Shown here in pieces: positions 22,891 through 34,061 of a DNA stretch of 64,000 nucleotides. A program made the translations under genes and the position numbers. Under the pieces are notes generated by a model. It searched no databases, had not been told where the DNA came from, and worked only from the letters and a program-made list of their open reading frames with translations. The DNA lies in assembly GCF_011745365.1 (NCBI RefSeq), contig NW_024468912.1, positions 4,960,001 through 5,024,000 of the forward strand, read 5' to 3'. Source of the stretch: Cryphonectria parasitica EP155 (Eukaryota; Ascomycota; Sordariomycetes; Diaporthales; Cryphonectriaceae). The stretch's first letter is position 1. Each line of letters opens with the position of its first letter.

Positions 22891-24178
22891 ATGGCGTCCA
22901 CCATTGCTGTTCAAGAGATCAGACTTGACACGACGTCTCACTCGTTGGACAGGTCTGAGACTCCAAGCCCCATTGGACCACTCTATGCAACCGGATCCTC
23001 GTCGCCCTTGAAGGCTTCCACCACATGGCTGCAGCTCAACAGTGCTGCGCCCATCTACGTAAAGGTCCAGAATGGTTCCACAGCTGCGGAAGATGAGCCC
23101 TTCTCAGGAGCTAAGAAGCTTCGACACCTTCTCGAGAACACAGATGAGCTCATTGTCTGCCCGGGTGTCTACGACGGTCTTTCTGCGCGCACGGCCATGG
23201 AGCTCGGCTTCAAGTCCCTTTACATGGTTAGTCGCTGTGTAATCCCTTCTTCGCGAAGCCTATGAGACTTCAAGATTGAGCAGCTTGATTGTTACAAAAG
23301 TTTTTACTAACCTCGAGATATTCACCTCAGACCGGAGCCGGAACAACTGCGTCTCGTCTTGGCCAGCCTGATCTTGCCATTGCGCAACTTCATGACATGA
23401 GAGATAACGCCGATATGATCGCCAACCTCGACCCCTTTGGCCCTCCTCTTATTGCTGACATGGACACGGGCTATGGTGGTAAGTCACATTTGCTTCCTTC
23501 CCAGCCCATGTCATAGCCTGGACGCAAGATACTAAACCAAATCTTCCAATCATAGGACCTATCATGGTTGCCCGCACTGTCGAGCACTACATTCGCTCTG
23601 GTGTTGCCGGAGCACATCTCGAAGATCAAATTCTGACCAAGCGCTGCGGACATCTCTCTGGCAAGAAAGTTGTGTCTCGCGATGAGTACCTCGTCCGGAT
23701 CCGCGCGGCTGTCGCCACTAAACGTCGGCTGCGTTCCGACTTTGTGCTGATCGCACGCACGGACGCACTGCAGTCTTTGGGTTACGAGGAATGCATCGAG
23801 CGGCTGCGAGCCGCGCGTGACGAGGGTGCCGATGTCGGTCTCCTTGAGGGATTCCGGAGCAAGGAGCAGGCGGCTGCTGCGGTCGCTGCACTGGCTCCGT
23901 GGCCGCTGCTGTTGAATTCTGTGGAGAACGGCCACAGTCCCCTGATCACTGTTGAGGAAGCCAAGGCGATGGGGTTCCGCATCATGATCTTCTCCTTCGC
24001 CACCTTGGCCCCTGCTTATGCAGCCATCCGTGAGACGCTGGTCAGGCTTAGGGACCATGGTGTTGTAGGCACGCCTGATGGAATCACTCCTGTTCGTCTG
24101 TTCGAGGTCTGCGGATTGCAAGACGCGATGGAGGTCGACAATGGCGCAGGTGGCAAGGCATTTTCGGAGGGTGTCTAA
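22891..24178 (+). CDS. Isocitrate lyase/PEP mutase superfamily enzyme, oxaloacetate hydrolase-like
   Basis: Three exons, 22891-23226, 23331-23478 and 23556-24178 (donors GTTAGT and GTAAGT), give 368 residues in frame. The (beta/alpha)8-barrel motifs are present: CPGVYDGLSARTA, TGAGTTASRLG, the metal-binding IADMDTGYGG, GVAGAHLEDQ, and the catalytic loop KRCGHLSGKKVV with Cys at residue 192, then LIARTDA and GADVGLLEG. Family members cleave or rearrange C-C or P-C bonds of 2-hydroxy or oxo acids (methylisocitrate or dimethylmalate lyases, oxaloacetate acetylhydrolase). Residue 308 in MIFSFATLAP is Ser where I recall lyases having Pro (IIFPFA); a serine near here is the marker described for oxaloacetate hydrolase, which makes oxalate and acetate. 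That sub-assignment is from memory and is an inference. An in-frame TTG six bases upstream was not used as start. Confidence 0.9.
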
Positions 24179-25148
24179 TGTCAACCGTATTTCCACTTTT
24201 GTATACGCTCCTTGCCATTCCTGGTTTCCCTTTCTGTCAATTAGTCTGAAAACATTTTACATAGTATCATTCAATTTGCTTGCCTCGCCATCCAGCTTTC
24301 ACTTGCGGTTCTTTAGGCAATCCTAATGAGGTTCGAGTTTCTACTGCAGAATATCGTGAAGATCAAGGCTGATGCGTAGAGCCTAGATGGGCAAGCCCAC
24401 TTCGTTTAGAAAAGCCATTTAGTACCTGAGAAGCAACAAGTGCTTCTGCTCTCATATAGGTATCTCCACTCATCATTTGTAAAGGATCCTAGCCTTCGCT
24501 TTCGCCTTTGCCCCCTCTCCAGCTTGCTGCAAACTGCATTAAGTATTGCATATTCTGGAGAATCAGCATGGCGTCAATTCCATGTGTCTGGTAATAGCTT
24601 GATGTATATTGGTCGCGGTATTGCTTTTTGCTACGTCATCATCGCCGCAGACTATTGCACTTTGACTAAATGAAGAGTTACAACTGCGCATATCATCATT
24701 TAAATTCAGCCATGATAATTTTCAGAGATTAAATAATCAAGATCGAAAGCCCATGTCGAGGTCCATGCGAGCTTGGACAATACCACCAGCGACGTGGCGT
24801 GCCGGGCTAACTAGGAGACATCACTCTGGATAGCATCGCACGCATTACAGAAGCTGGCACAGCTGGTCTTGCTGACAGGATTCAGCTTTATGCCCCTAAT
24901 CATTAGTGCTACAACGTTGCCCAAAATATTTGCAGGGGGTATTTCAGGTCTATATATCTGATCATCAGTGTTACGACGTGGCTGCAAACTGTTCCAAAGC
25001 CTGTTACATCTCATTGCTACTTTGAGTACAAAAGGAAAAGGAAGAAAGAGAAAAAAAAAAAAAGGAAGGAAAAAGAGATCAGAAAGGAAAAAAGAAACCC
25101 CCCCCCCCCACAACGCATCTGCTAACAATTGAATTACATATCCATAAG
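24179..25148. other. Intergenic with purine and poly-C tract
   Basis: No gene. A purine-rich stretch at 25028-25098 (A/G runs) passes into poly-C at about 25099-25110, close to the 3' end of the kinase-HET gene. Confidence 0.5.
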
Positions 25149-28100
25149 TTAAACAAGCATCCCTTTGACTCCCTTGTCCCGAGCGGGAATCCAAGTACTT
25201 GAGACAAACGCAATCCCAATCCGAACGTAAACTGACTTTGCGGATGCTGGCCTTAATGCGCCTGCCTTTACCAGCAGAACTGCGTAGGTTCTCCCATGTT
25301 CTCCCTGCAGTATAGAAGACTTGAGCTTTCCGAGCACTACACATTTTGACGGGATCTCTGTTTCCGCTCCCTCCGTGACATCCAAGATGACTTTACCGGT
25401 CTTCCCTGTCGCTGCAGCTGTGACATCCACATTCCGTACCACCACAGCCATTCCCATTGAGCTTGACTTATTGTCACTGCTATACCAGTATTCCGTCCCA
25501 CTCTCTAAGAATTGTGACTGGATGTCACATTGTTCCCATTCCACTTGTGCAAAGGGCAGATCTGGGTAATCAATAGGTCCTTCGTACGACATGCAAGACC
25601 ATGTTGGTGGTGCTGAACGGGCGAAGCTGATCCTTCTTAGAGTAGTACAGTCGGAAGCTCTGTGCCAAAGCATGCTGCGTCGAAGCATGCCGGGATTTTT
25701 CGTATCATTCAAAACCCCATAGCCGCCGGAGACACCGAAGCTTTGGACGAGCCGTTTTTCGAGTCCTGATATCGCAACAGGACGGTCGGTTTGTCGAGTG
25801 AAAGCGAGGCGAGAGTATTGCTTGCATAGGCTCTGGTGAAATAGAATTTTTCCCCCTCGAGAGGACTCGATGGCAACTTTGGGGAAGTTCGGGTCTCCGA
25901 GAAAAGATGCAAGCGTACTTAAAAACAGGATAAATTAGATATTTTGCAAATACTGGCGAAGGAAGGTGACAGAAACACTTACTTGTCCATCCGTGCCATT
26001 GTCTCACATCGAACACCTCCACCGCACTCCCAATATGTTTGTTTGTCCGTGAAATATATCGTTCTTCGAGCCAATGCTCTCTCTTGAAGCACCCACCCAC
26101 GCTGACTGAGATTACTCTCCAGCACATCCTGGTTGAAGTTATCCATAAATTCGCACACAAATATAGCGGGCTTCCCTTCGTATTTCAGGGATATATTCTT
26201 TCTCTTCTTACGCTCGTTGAGAAAGGAATCCCCTTGTCCCAAAACTGAGCATGCGGCGAGAACACAGTAAGCGTTGCTAAACACAGCTTCCATGCGCGTA
26301 GCTTCATTCTCAAAATCCCCATCAGGGCCTTGAATGATACAAATCGAATCGATCCACAGATACTGCAAGTTCAATTCCCTAGTGACAGTGATTGCGTTTC
26401 TGAATGTGAGCGGTAGATCGTAGAAGTCAATGCCTTTTTTGTGGTTGTCAATCGTGGACGGGAATGTGCAAAAGTGAGGAGGTTTGCCCCACGGGTGAGA
26501 CAGAGCAGAATATCTCATGTTGTCTCTAGGCTGCGTTTCATACAGGCTGAGAGATGGATTAACGAGTGTCCCCACATATATCAACCTTGTAGGAAGGTCC
26601 CTTGCACTCGAGCGCCTGCATTTTGGGTGATTATGATCGCAGTCAATCAGCCACTGCCTCATGATCTCGAAATATGAGCTGCTAGCGACTTGAGGCAATT
26701 GTGGAAGACCTATTTGCCACCAAGTTTTGGACTGAGACATTTCATCGTGTTCTTGAAGATCGTTTACCATCAGTAAGATCTCAATTAACCGCTCGACTAA
26801 TCCATCTGATGGATACGTACCTGGACTTATGTGCACAGTCAAGACCGGGGGATGGCCCTCATTTAGCCTCAAATTAGACTGGTCTTTGTCGAAATACACC
26901 GTTGATCCATAGCTGCGATCAATATTCTTGCAGACTTCCCATCTCATCCTGCAAAAATCACAGGTCATGGATCGACGTTCAAGCTCTTCTAAATTGTCTT
27001 GGAAACCCAGGGTACCAGCCCAAAGGTCCAACGTCCGGCATTTGCTACAAAGCTTTGCGACTTCCCCGTGTCGTGGCACAGTATCATACCAAACACGGTT
27101 TTTGAGGACACTTTGGGCAAACGCATTGTCTATGGGGAAATTCCATACACTATCAAGCTGCTTGAAGATTAGTCAAGCATAGCAACTCGCATAGTGGACG
27201 ACACCCACCTACCGGCTTTAAAGTTGATGTACGTCAGTGATGTCCAGGGTCGAGATATTGATGTCATGACTTACTTCCTGTAAGCTATGTAAGTATTTAT
27301 CGCTGGCGAAGTAAGAGGTATTTCGAGATCTTAACCAGTATATATCACTCACATGCTGGTAATATTCAGTCAGCTCTCGACACAGTGATTGCGCGGGGAT
27401 CGGTAACCTTGACCGCAGTGTCGCAGGTTTCACAGAGAACTTACACTCTGTAATCAAGAATTAGACAGCTTGCGCAAATATACCTGTCCCTGAGGCTGAA
27501 GGTGGATTCATCGGGCACTTACGTACTGCAATAGTGTCAGTATATACATAATTTACCTTGTCCAGCTGGTACTTACGGTCTATGGGCGCGAAAAAGGCCG
27601 CTGAATTAGCAAGTCTTTAACCCCAAGCAGGCAGCTGGCCTAATTTGATTAGACACGCACCATTTTCTAACAGCGTGTTAGTTTCTTCATGAAGTTTACG
27701 TCGGTGACGATCAGAGCCACTTACTTTCTGCTCTATTGCGGGAGCCGATAATAATTGTTGCGGCCCGTGTTGTGTCAATGAAGGGCTGGAGAGCCCATCT
27801 CTCTTCGTGCCTGTGAACCAGTAAGCGTCATCTTTCTCACCCTCTTCCTCAATTGCTCGGAGCGCGTTGCAAAAATCCTCAGCTGTGGCCCGGAACTTTG
27901 ATGGTCCGAAAATCGGTTCAGGTGGTGGAGGCTGTACTGGGTTCCGAGATTGCGAGTCATCAGTCACGACAATATGAGGGTGTTGCGCGCCTGTGTATTG
28001 GGGGTCATCGATGTCCGTTGTAGATTCAGGGGCCAACCGAAATGTTTCGCTGCGCGGTGAAAGCGGCACAACGAGGAGCTTGTCTTCTACGATACGAAGC

Positions 28101-29557
28101 AGGTCTCTAATGGCTGTTGAGGCTCGTCCTTCCGGGTCTGTTTTGATGTGTTCCATGTATGCAATGACTGTTGGGTGAACTCTGGCTGTCTTGGTCGGCT
28201 GATCATACAACCAATACGGTCCTGGATGGCCGTCAGAGCTAACGATACCCTTGTTCAACTCTTCAAGTTTGCCGTGTCCGTAGAGTAACCAAACGATTAT
28301 CTCCAGAGTAACGCATCCCATAGACCATATGTCATAAAGCCGAGACCAGGCGGCGTTTGGCCTGGTCTTGACCTCAGGAGGCTCATATGATGGTGTCGCG
28401 TCTCGTGTGCTTGTCGGTCCTCGCTGTGCTGTTGCAGAAATATGGCGTTTTGCCAGCCCCATGTCAGCGATCTTCCAGACGCCCACATGGGTGTTGTCCT
28501 TGAACATGAGAATGTTCTCCGGTTTCAAGTCGCCGTGTCGATAGGATTCTGTCTTCTGATAGTTGTGGAGTTTGTGCAGAGCGTCTGCTAGGCCACTCAG
28601 CTGATGCACTACCTCTTTGATGAGGTTGGACGATAGTGAAGGTCGCTCTTCATCCTGGTACAGATCTCGAAGGCTCCCTCCATCAGCCCATTGAAACAAG
28701 AAGTACCGCCTTGTTCCTTTTGTTATGATAGCCTTAACTGAGACGATATGCGGGTGTCCAAGACCGCTGGTTTCCTCCAACGCTTTGGCCTCGGCCTCCC
28801 ACTTGGCCAAAATTTGCTGTGACCGCTGATTTCCGGACTGCTTCTTCACGCTCGCAGATGCCTTGAGCTCTTTGAGAGCGGCATTTGCAGGTGAGCCATC
28901 CACCTACATGTAGTCAGCAAAGTGTTGGAAGACTGTACTAGGCATGGTAATTTTGGAAAAGCAGTAATGTCTGACCTTTCTCATGATCTTCTCCTGGTGT
29001 GACTCATGGATAGTAACCTGAGAGACGTCACCGAACGTACCCTCTTTCTTTTCCGAATCCATAAAGGTGAACGGGAGGATATGTCCCTCCTTTAGCACAA
29101 GGCGTACGTAGGAACTCGGAAATACCGGTGCCAAAAACATCCACTGTCTCTGTTCAACGTCCGCAATCCGAGCCGGGCGCCACAACTTTGTAGAAAACCA
29201 AGGATACTTATCGATGCTATTGTCGAATGGCAATGAATAGTCGCTGACATGGTGTTGTTTGAAATTGGCCATTACCGTTTTCAAGTCTTTCGATTTGAAG
29301 CGGCTGTAGACGCAGATTGCGAAAAGCTTCTTCGCCGATTCGAGAATGAAGTCAATGACTTCGTCGTCACCACTGCCTTCGGGGCATTCATTGCCGCTTG
29401 GATAGAACTCATGGATAATGGAATTTCTATTGATCAAATCTTCAACAGACCCGTCAGGGAAAAACCAACTGCCCTCCGGAAAGACAGATTTGACCCGGCA
29501 CTCTGCGAGCTGGTCTTCTAGGTTAGGCGGTGCAGAATCTAATGATTCGAACGACAT
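25149..29557 (-). CDS. Protein kinase-HET domain fusion with micro-exon array
   Basis: Proposed exons: 29557-28976, 28903-27725, 27666-27661, 27579-27577, 27525-27523, 27447-27445, 27355-27353, 27277-27275, 27215-27213, 27160-25983 and 25917-25149. They give 1243 residues with no stop. Residues 1-185 are an N-terminal region shared in layout with the neighbouring kinase. The kinase domain follows with Lys205 (ALKELK), HGDLKPEN (317-324, Gly for Arg of HRD), DMG (341-343, for DFG) and PPE (369-371). Residues 588-595 come from the micro-exons. The HET part has Cys pairs C633/C636 and C662/C665, YSALSHPWG (812-820), LWIDSICIIQ (863-872) and RGWVLQE (949-955). HET domains drive incompatibility cell death; the kinase could be the sensor or regulator (inference). 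The GTCAGA donor of intron 1 is weak, but the frame and kinase alignment support it. The gene could instead be two genes if the linker is not spliced. Confidence 0.8.
27161..27724 (-). other. Array of eight introns separated by 6-nt and 3-nt exons
   Basis: In gene orientation the block reads as introns of 58, 81, 51, 75, 89, 75, 59 and 52 bp. They start with GTAAGT, GTGCGT, GTAAGT, GTAAGT, GTAAGT, GTGAGT, GTAAGT and GTAGGT, and all end in AG. Most have a CTAAC, CTGAC or CTAAT branch-point motif 10-20 bases before the AG. The exons between them are AAAATG, ACC, TAC, AGT, CAT, GAA and CCG. All boundaries are phase 0. The introns do not resemble each other. Intron 2 could also use an earlier AG (27601), but that exon would carry an in-frame stop. 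Confidence 0.75.
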
Positions 29558-29926
29558 TGTGATTACTTTCTGTGGGAGAATATTCGAATCAGCTTCACAA
29601 GCCGGTAACTTTGTTGCACAAGATGATGAACTGGGGCAAGCCTTATTAAATCAGCGATGTGCCTGTTGGGATGAATGAGGCTCTTCCGCAGAGCCTCACA
29701 CAGATGAGACGAATTGCGCCCATAACAAAAAGTGGCCACCTCCTGCATGACTCCAATAGTCGATACGCATCAAGTTGCCTTATTGTTATTATGTGTTTTA
29801 TACACCAGGATGCAGCTTTAGGCGTCCTTTGTGCTTGCACTATGACGCCGCCAGCCACACTCACGGTCGAGGATGTTACCGAGGTAGGCAAAGTTTATAA
29901 AAGTACCGCAGCGTCTATGGAGAAAT

Positions 29927-30067
29927 TGTGCGAGGGCCGTGCACGGCCCCTCCAGCCAGCCAACAGCCAGACATGTTGATAGCCTCAGATAGCTGGCCTC
30001 GTGGCGTTTCTCTTCTTTTCTCTTTCTTCTTCAGCGCTCAGCAATGCAATCTTTTTGCCCTCACACA
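29927..30067 (-). mobile_element. MITE copy 2 (141 bp, 11-bp TIRs, 5-bp TSD)
   Basis: Inverted relative of the element at 10757-10917. On the plus strand it begins TGTGCGAGGGC and ends GCCCTCACACA (10 of 11 TIR positions pair) and is flanked by direct repeats GAAAT at 29922-29926 and 30068-30072. It contains a perfect palindrome GGCCGTGCACGGCC next to one end. It is 20 bp shorter than copy 1, mainly through absence of copy 1's hairpin insert. It lies in the shared upstream region of the two divergent kinase genes, about 370 bp from the kinase-HET start codon. Confidence 0.85.
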
Positions 30068-30387
30068 GAAATAGCATGTGGGTATCCCTCGTCCGATCTA
30101 ACTTCAAGGATCACCATCCTCAGCACAGAATGGAAATGTGTGGCCTATGGAAAATGAAATATTAGGCTGAGCTGAACCTGGCTGACCTTCCATATCCTTG
30201 TCCGTCTGACCACCCTCGCGTTACTTAGGCTCCCCACAACCCTCTTAACCTTATCCAACTCGGTCAACAGACAGCCAGCCTGACTGCGTGCCACCTCCTC
30301 TCTTTGCTTGTCTTTCCCGGTCCAGATCTTGCTACAGCAAGTCTATATTATTGGGATTTCCTGTGTCTGGCCATTGATCCTCTCGTG

Positions 30388-30707
30388 TCAAAACCTGCAT
30401 GAAGCGATGTCATTCAAGGACAGATTCGCTGGAGCAGTAATGCTGTAGACATTGCGGATCACCTGGTCTATGTCAGAATATTCCTGCAATGCAGTCAAGT
30501 TTTGGATACATTCACTTAACATACACGTATTTCATACGAGTTCACCGGAAACTTCGAGCTTAGCAAAGCTGTTAATTTCTCTGCATTGATCCGCCTGTCT
30601 GGAATGTCCTGATGGACATATGCTTGAGGTTTCTCAGTCGAAGAGATGTTGTTTTCAACCGAAGTTGGAGTCCTAAACTGTGTGATTCTTATAGCCTCGG
30701 TTGCCAT
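30388..30707 (-). CDS. Possible small protein, unrecognised
   Basis: A candidate 92-residue protein from two exons, 30707-30525 and 30483-30388, which join in phase 0 across a 41-bp intron with a GTATGT donor and TTGCAG acceptor. The product begins MATEAIRITQF and ends NLSLNDIASCRF. It is hydrophilic, has no signal or membrane segment and matches no family I know. It lies between the two divergent kinase genes and could be a fragment. The short intron and lack of homology make this a weak call. Confidence 0.3.
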
Positions 30708-31696
30708 TGCAATTTGAAAAGTGGGAAAGTTGTAAAGCATGAAGGTCGTGACGAGGTTGATCTTCCTTGACAGTCCGCCATGATTTGAACAACTTTTGAG
30801 ATGCTTCTTATAGTCGCCCCCATCGCGCACCACTTGAAGTGTAAAAACACATAATCAGCCTCTTGCAACTACTGGAGAGGCACGTGTCGCAAACTAATTC
30901 CGGAAGGGCTGCCCACTTCTCCAATGAATCTGAATTGTGCTCTGGCCTTTAACCACTTAAGTAAGACGCATGAATTCTCGAGCTCTGTCCAAGTGCCTTC
31001 GGGCAATTCTGCACTTTCATACTGCTAGGGCAGGATGCCTCCTGGAGCCTCACCGACGTCTCGAAGAAGTCAAACCGCCCCCCCTCCGCCCCTTAAAATG
31101 GGCAGCTGCATCCACACGACATGTACCCGTATGACCAACATACCAGTAGCTGAGGCTGATTTGCACCGAGCTTTTGCCCGCCAGGACGGTCGCGGCTGAT
31201 GACCAGACATTGCATCGGAGCTAGCAGCTCCGTTCTTTGGAAAGTCTACTTACTGTACCCATGCTGTATGTTTCTATTATTGAGAATCTCAGGTTGAATG
31301 GGAAAACTGGAGCATGAAAGGAAACACACAAGGCCACCTGATACTAAATTAGTAACAGTTGTCCAAATGAAGTGGAAGAACTCTCGAAGTGATTGCTGGC
31401 AGATATTTCAATATTCTCGGGCTCCATTTTCTTCTTTCACGCTCGGCTCGGTACTCTACTCAAATGCTGCAAACACATGATTCCCCAACGCAGCAACACA
31501 CACCCTGGCACACACAATAATCCTTCAAACAAGTGAGGTTCATGATATATCCTATGTCGCATCAGATTTGTACTTGATGTCTAGAGCATTCTTTTACTTT
31601 TGGCCAAAACACCTCGAGCTGGCCGCAAAACTTCTGCTCCCCCAGACCTGAACCATCCGCGAACCTCAAGAATCGAGTGCAAACCCAACAGCCAAC
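30708..31696. other. Upstream region of the kinase gene
   Basis: No gene seen. It includes a C-rich patch near 31075-31095 and presumably the promoter of the stand-alone kinase. Confidence 0.45.
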
Positions 31697-34061
31697 ATGC
31701 CAACCGTCATACCACAACAGAAAGATCCACAGTCAATCTATACTGTCGGCGACAAAAACAGGAGGGACACATCAAGTTTGCGACCTCGGACTAGTATTAC
31801 ATCCTCACCCGAGTACTCGGTCTCGCCGTCGCGAGGCCTGAATACCCTCGAATTGCCGAGTTTATTCTCGTCTGATGTGGACTTGCCGGCTCGTAAATTG
31901 ACTGTCGAGGAAGATGATGGCCTGTTAATTGTGAGTAAATCCATACATATTATCCAAAAGTTGAGGCATACTTCCGCTGATTTCTAAACATTATCGGCAG
32001 AATAAAACTTCAGCGTCTAAGACCTGGCCATATAACGGCCCCATCGACGTGCGAGACTTCAACATCGACAGAGCAGCCATTAGAGGGGAGGGTGTTCCAA
32101 CAATTCGACACGAGTCTGAGGGCCCCCAATTACCAAGTGAAAAATCTTATATCACGGACTTGGGTGCTCAAGGTCGCATCATCGCCAAGGCACATACAGC
32201 ATCTGTCACCCCTGTACCCATTCTACTGGAGACTCTACAAGGACCCACGACCTTGCAGGATCGTCTAGTGGAGGCTCGCCAGCGCATTCCGGGCCATACT
32301 GAGAAGAAAGGTTATTTTCCCGAGAAAACTTTCAACAACGTTCTAATCACCAGGGAGTCTGTGAAGAGAGAGTTAGAAATATGCTTCAAAGGTGTTCATG
32401 GCCCTGGTGTTATCAACGGGTATACGGACGCAATATTTAGCTGGACTAATCAGCACGGAGAAGTTACATCATTTAGGAAAATCTTCGCCGTTTTGGTCCT
32501 GAGTGAGAAACTCTCTTCTATAGGACTATTCATCGATGAGGAAGTCACCGACCGAGACTTACCTCTCCAAAAGGTCTTTCGACACAACGGAAAATCCAAC
32601 CTCTTCGATTTCATCCGCAGGGGCGACACTCCTGGACATTCTCAAGTCCTACAGTGCTTCAAGGACTGGACTTCAGGAGCTATCTTGAATTTTGACGAAT
32701 GGCAATGGACCACCCAACCTCCCTTTTTCTATAAAGGAGAGCGCAAGAATGTTGCTCAATTCCGATTCGAAGATCAGATCCCTCTCCCATTCACATCAGA
32801 CAGTCGATATGACGGGGATGATTTGGGTCAACTTGAAGTTGAAAGCGGTTTCAGCTGTGTTTTCAAAGTGGAATTGCACCCTGAGCAGCACGGCTTTCAT
32901 GGGTACGGCGTATGTACCGGTATCCTATGGACTGAAATTTGAGTGTAGACACATCTGACGCCCGGCAGTTCTCATGTCAACATTTCGCTGTCAAGTGCCT
33001 CACGTCCAGGAATAGAGACGAGTTCAAGCGAGAAGCAAACGTGCTCTTGAAATTCAACGACGAGACGAACGACCACCTGGTATCACTGCTGGCAACCTAT
33101 GAGCAATTCAGCAAATTTTATCTCATCTTCCCATGGGCAGAAGCCAATCTTGAAGAATACTGGAAAAATCGAGAACCTAATCCGACGATGAACCACGAGA
33201 CTGTTCTCTGGATAGCAAAACAATGTCGAGGCCTTGCGGATGGATTGGCCCGAATTCACCGCTGGGACTCGTTTCCCAAGACACCAGACACTAACGGGAC
33301 CCGAGGACGACAACAGAACCTTGTCGTTCCCACACTAGACACTGGAGAAAACCATCTCATCGGTCACCACGGCGACATCAAGCCACAAAACGTCTTATGG
33401 TTCCAGAACCCAGAAGAGAAGACTGATCGAGGAACACTCAAGATTACAGATTTCGGCCTGAGTGAATTCAAAGCAAGCCATACCACGTTCCACAAAGCAG
33501 GAAGCCGCTCTCCAGTTTCTCCGAGTTTTCGTCCACCCGAATATGACTTAACGGGACAGAACGGCCGCTCCCACGACATATGGGCCCTGGGATGCGTGTA
33601 TTTGGACTTCGTTACCTGGTTACTAGGCGGCTGGGACATGGTAGCAAATTTTGCACACGAACGGTCGGCGGTGGATCCAAACTGGAAGGACTTGCCTACC
33701 GATACCTACTTCGAAATAAAGAGGAAAGGATATGAAAGAATAGCTGCCGTCAAGCCAGCTGTCAAAAGAGTAAGAGCGTTCCTACACGTTTCTGTGAAGC
33801 TACTTTGGGTGCCTAACGTTACGAATAAAGTTCATAAGAAGTTTACATGGCCATTCAAAATGTACCGAGTACTTGCACGATTTTCTCAACCTTATTGAGA
33901 TGGATATGCTGCACCCCAAACCACACAGCCATTCGGAAGAGAGCCGGATTGAAATCCGGGAACTCAAGTTGAAGCTGACCGAACTACATGCGAAGTGCGA
34001 TCAAGAACACTACGCTCTTACGCCAGCTTCTTGGAACCAGACATGTTGTAAAAGCCTGTAA
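31697..34061 (+). CDS. Protein kinase, fungal type paired with HET genes
   Basis: Exons 31697-31930, 32001-32909, 32969-33769 and 33831-34061, with introns of 70, 59 and 61 bp (GTGAGT, GTATGT, GTAAGA donors; CTGAC and CTAAC branch sites), give 724 residues in frame. Residues 1-360 are an N-terminal region with low-complexity start and a helical part (LQDRLVEARQ ... KIFAVLVLSEKL) like that in the kinase-HET protein. The kinase domain runs about 365-690: Lys390 (FAVKCL), LIFPWAEANLEEYW, HGDIKPQN (515-522), DFG (542-544), RPPEYD (570-) and the end segment KCTEYLHDFLNLIEMDML. It has the full catalytic set, so is probably active. A short helical tail (IEIRELKLKLTELHAKC) follows. Head-to-head arrangement with the kinase-HET gene suggests a linked function. 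Confidence 0.88.

Noticed and set aside
18857..24178. Biosynthetic gene cluster including DUF1275 and the PEP-mutase-family gene
   Set aside because: The two genes are 3 kb apart with no backbone enzyme, regulator or transporter between them.
27161..27724. Micro-exon block as tandem copies of one intron unit (introner-like expansion)
   Set aside because: Compared pairwise by eye, the eight introns share only splice signals, not body sequence, so simple tandem duplication is not supported.
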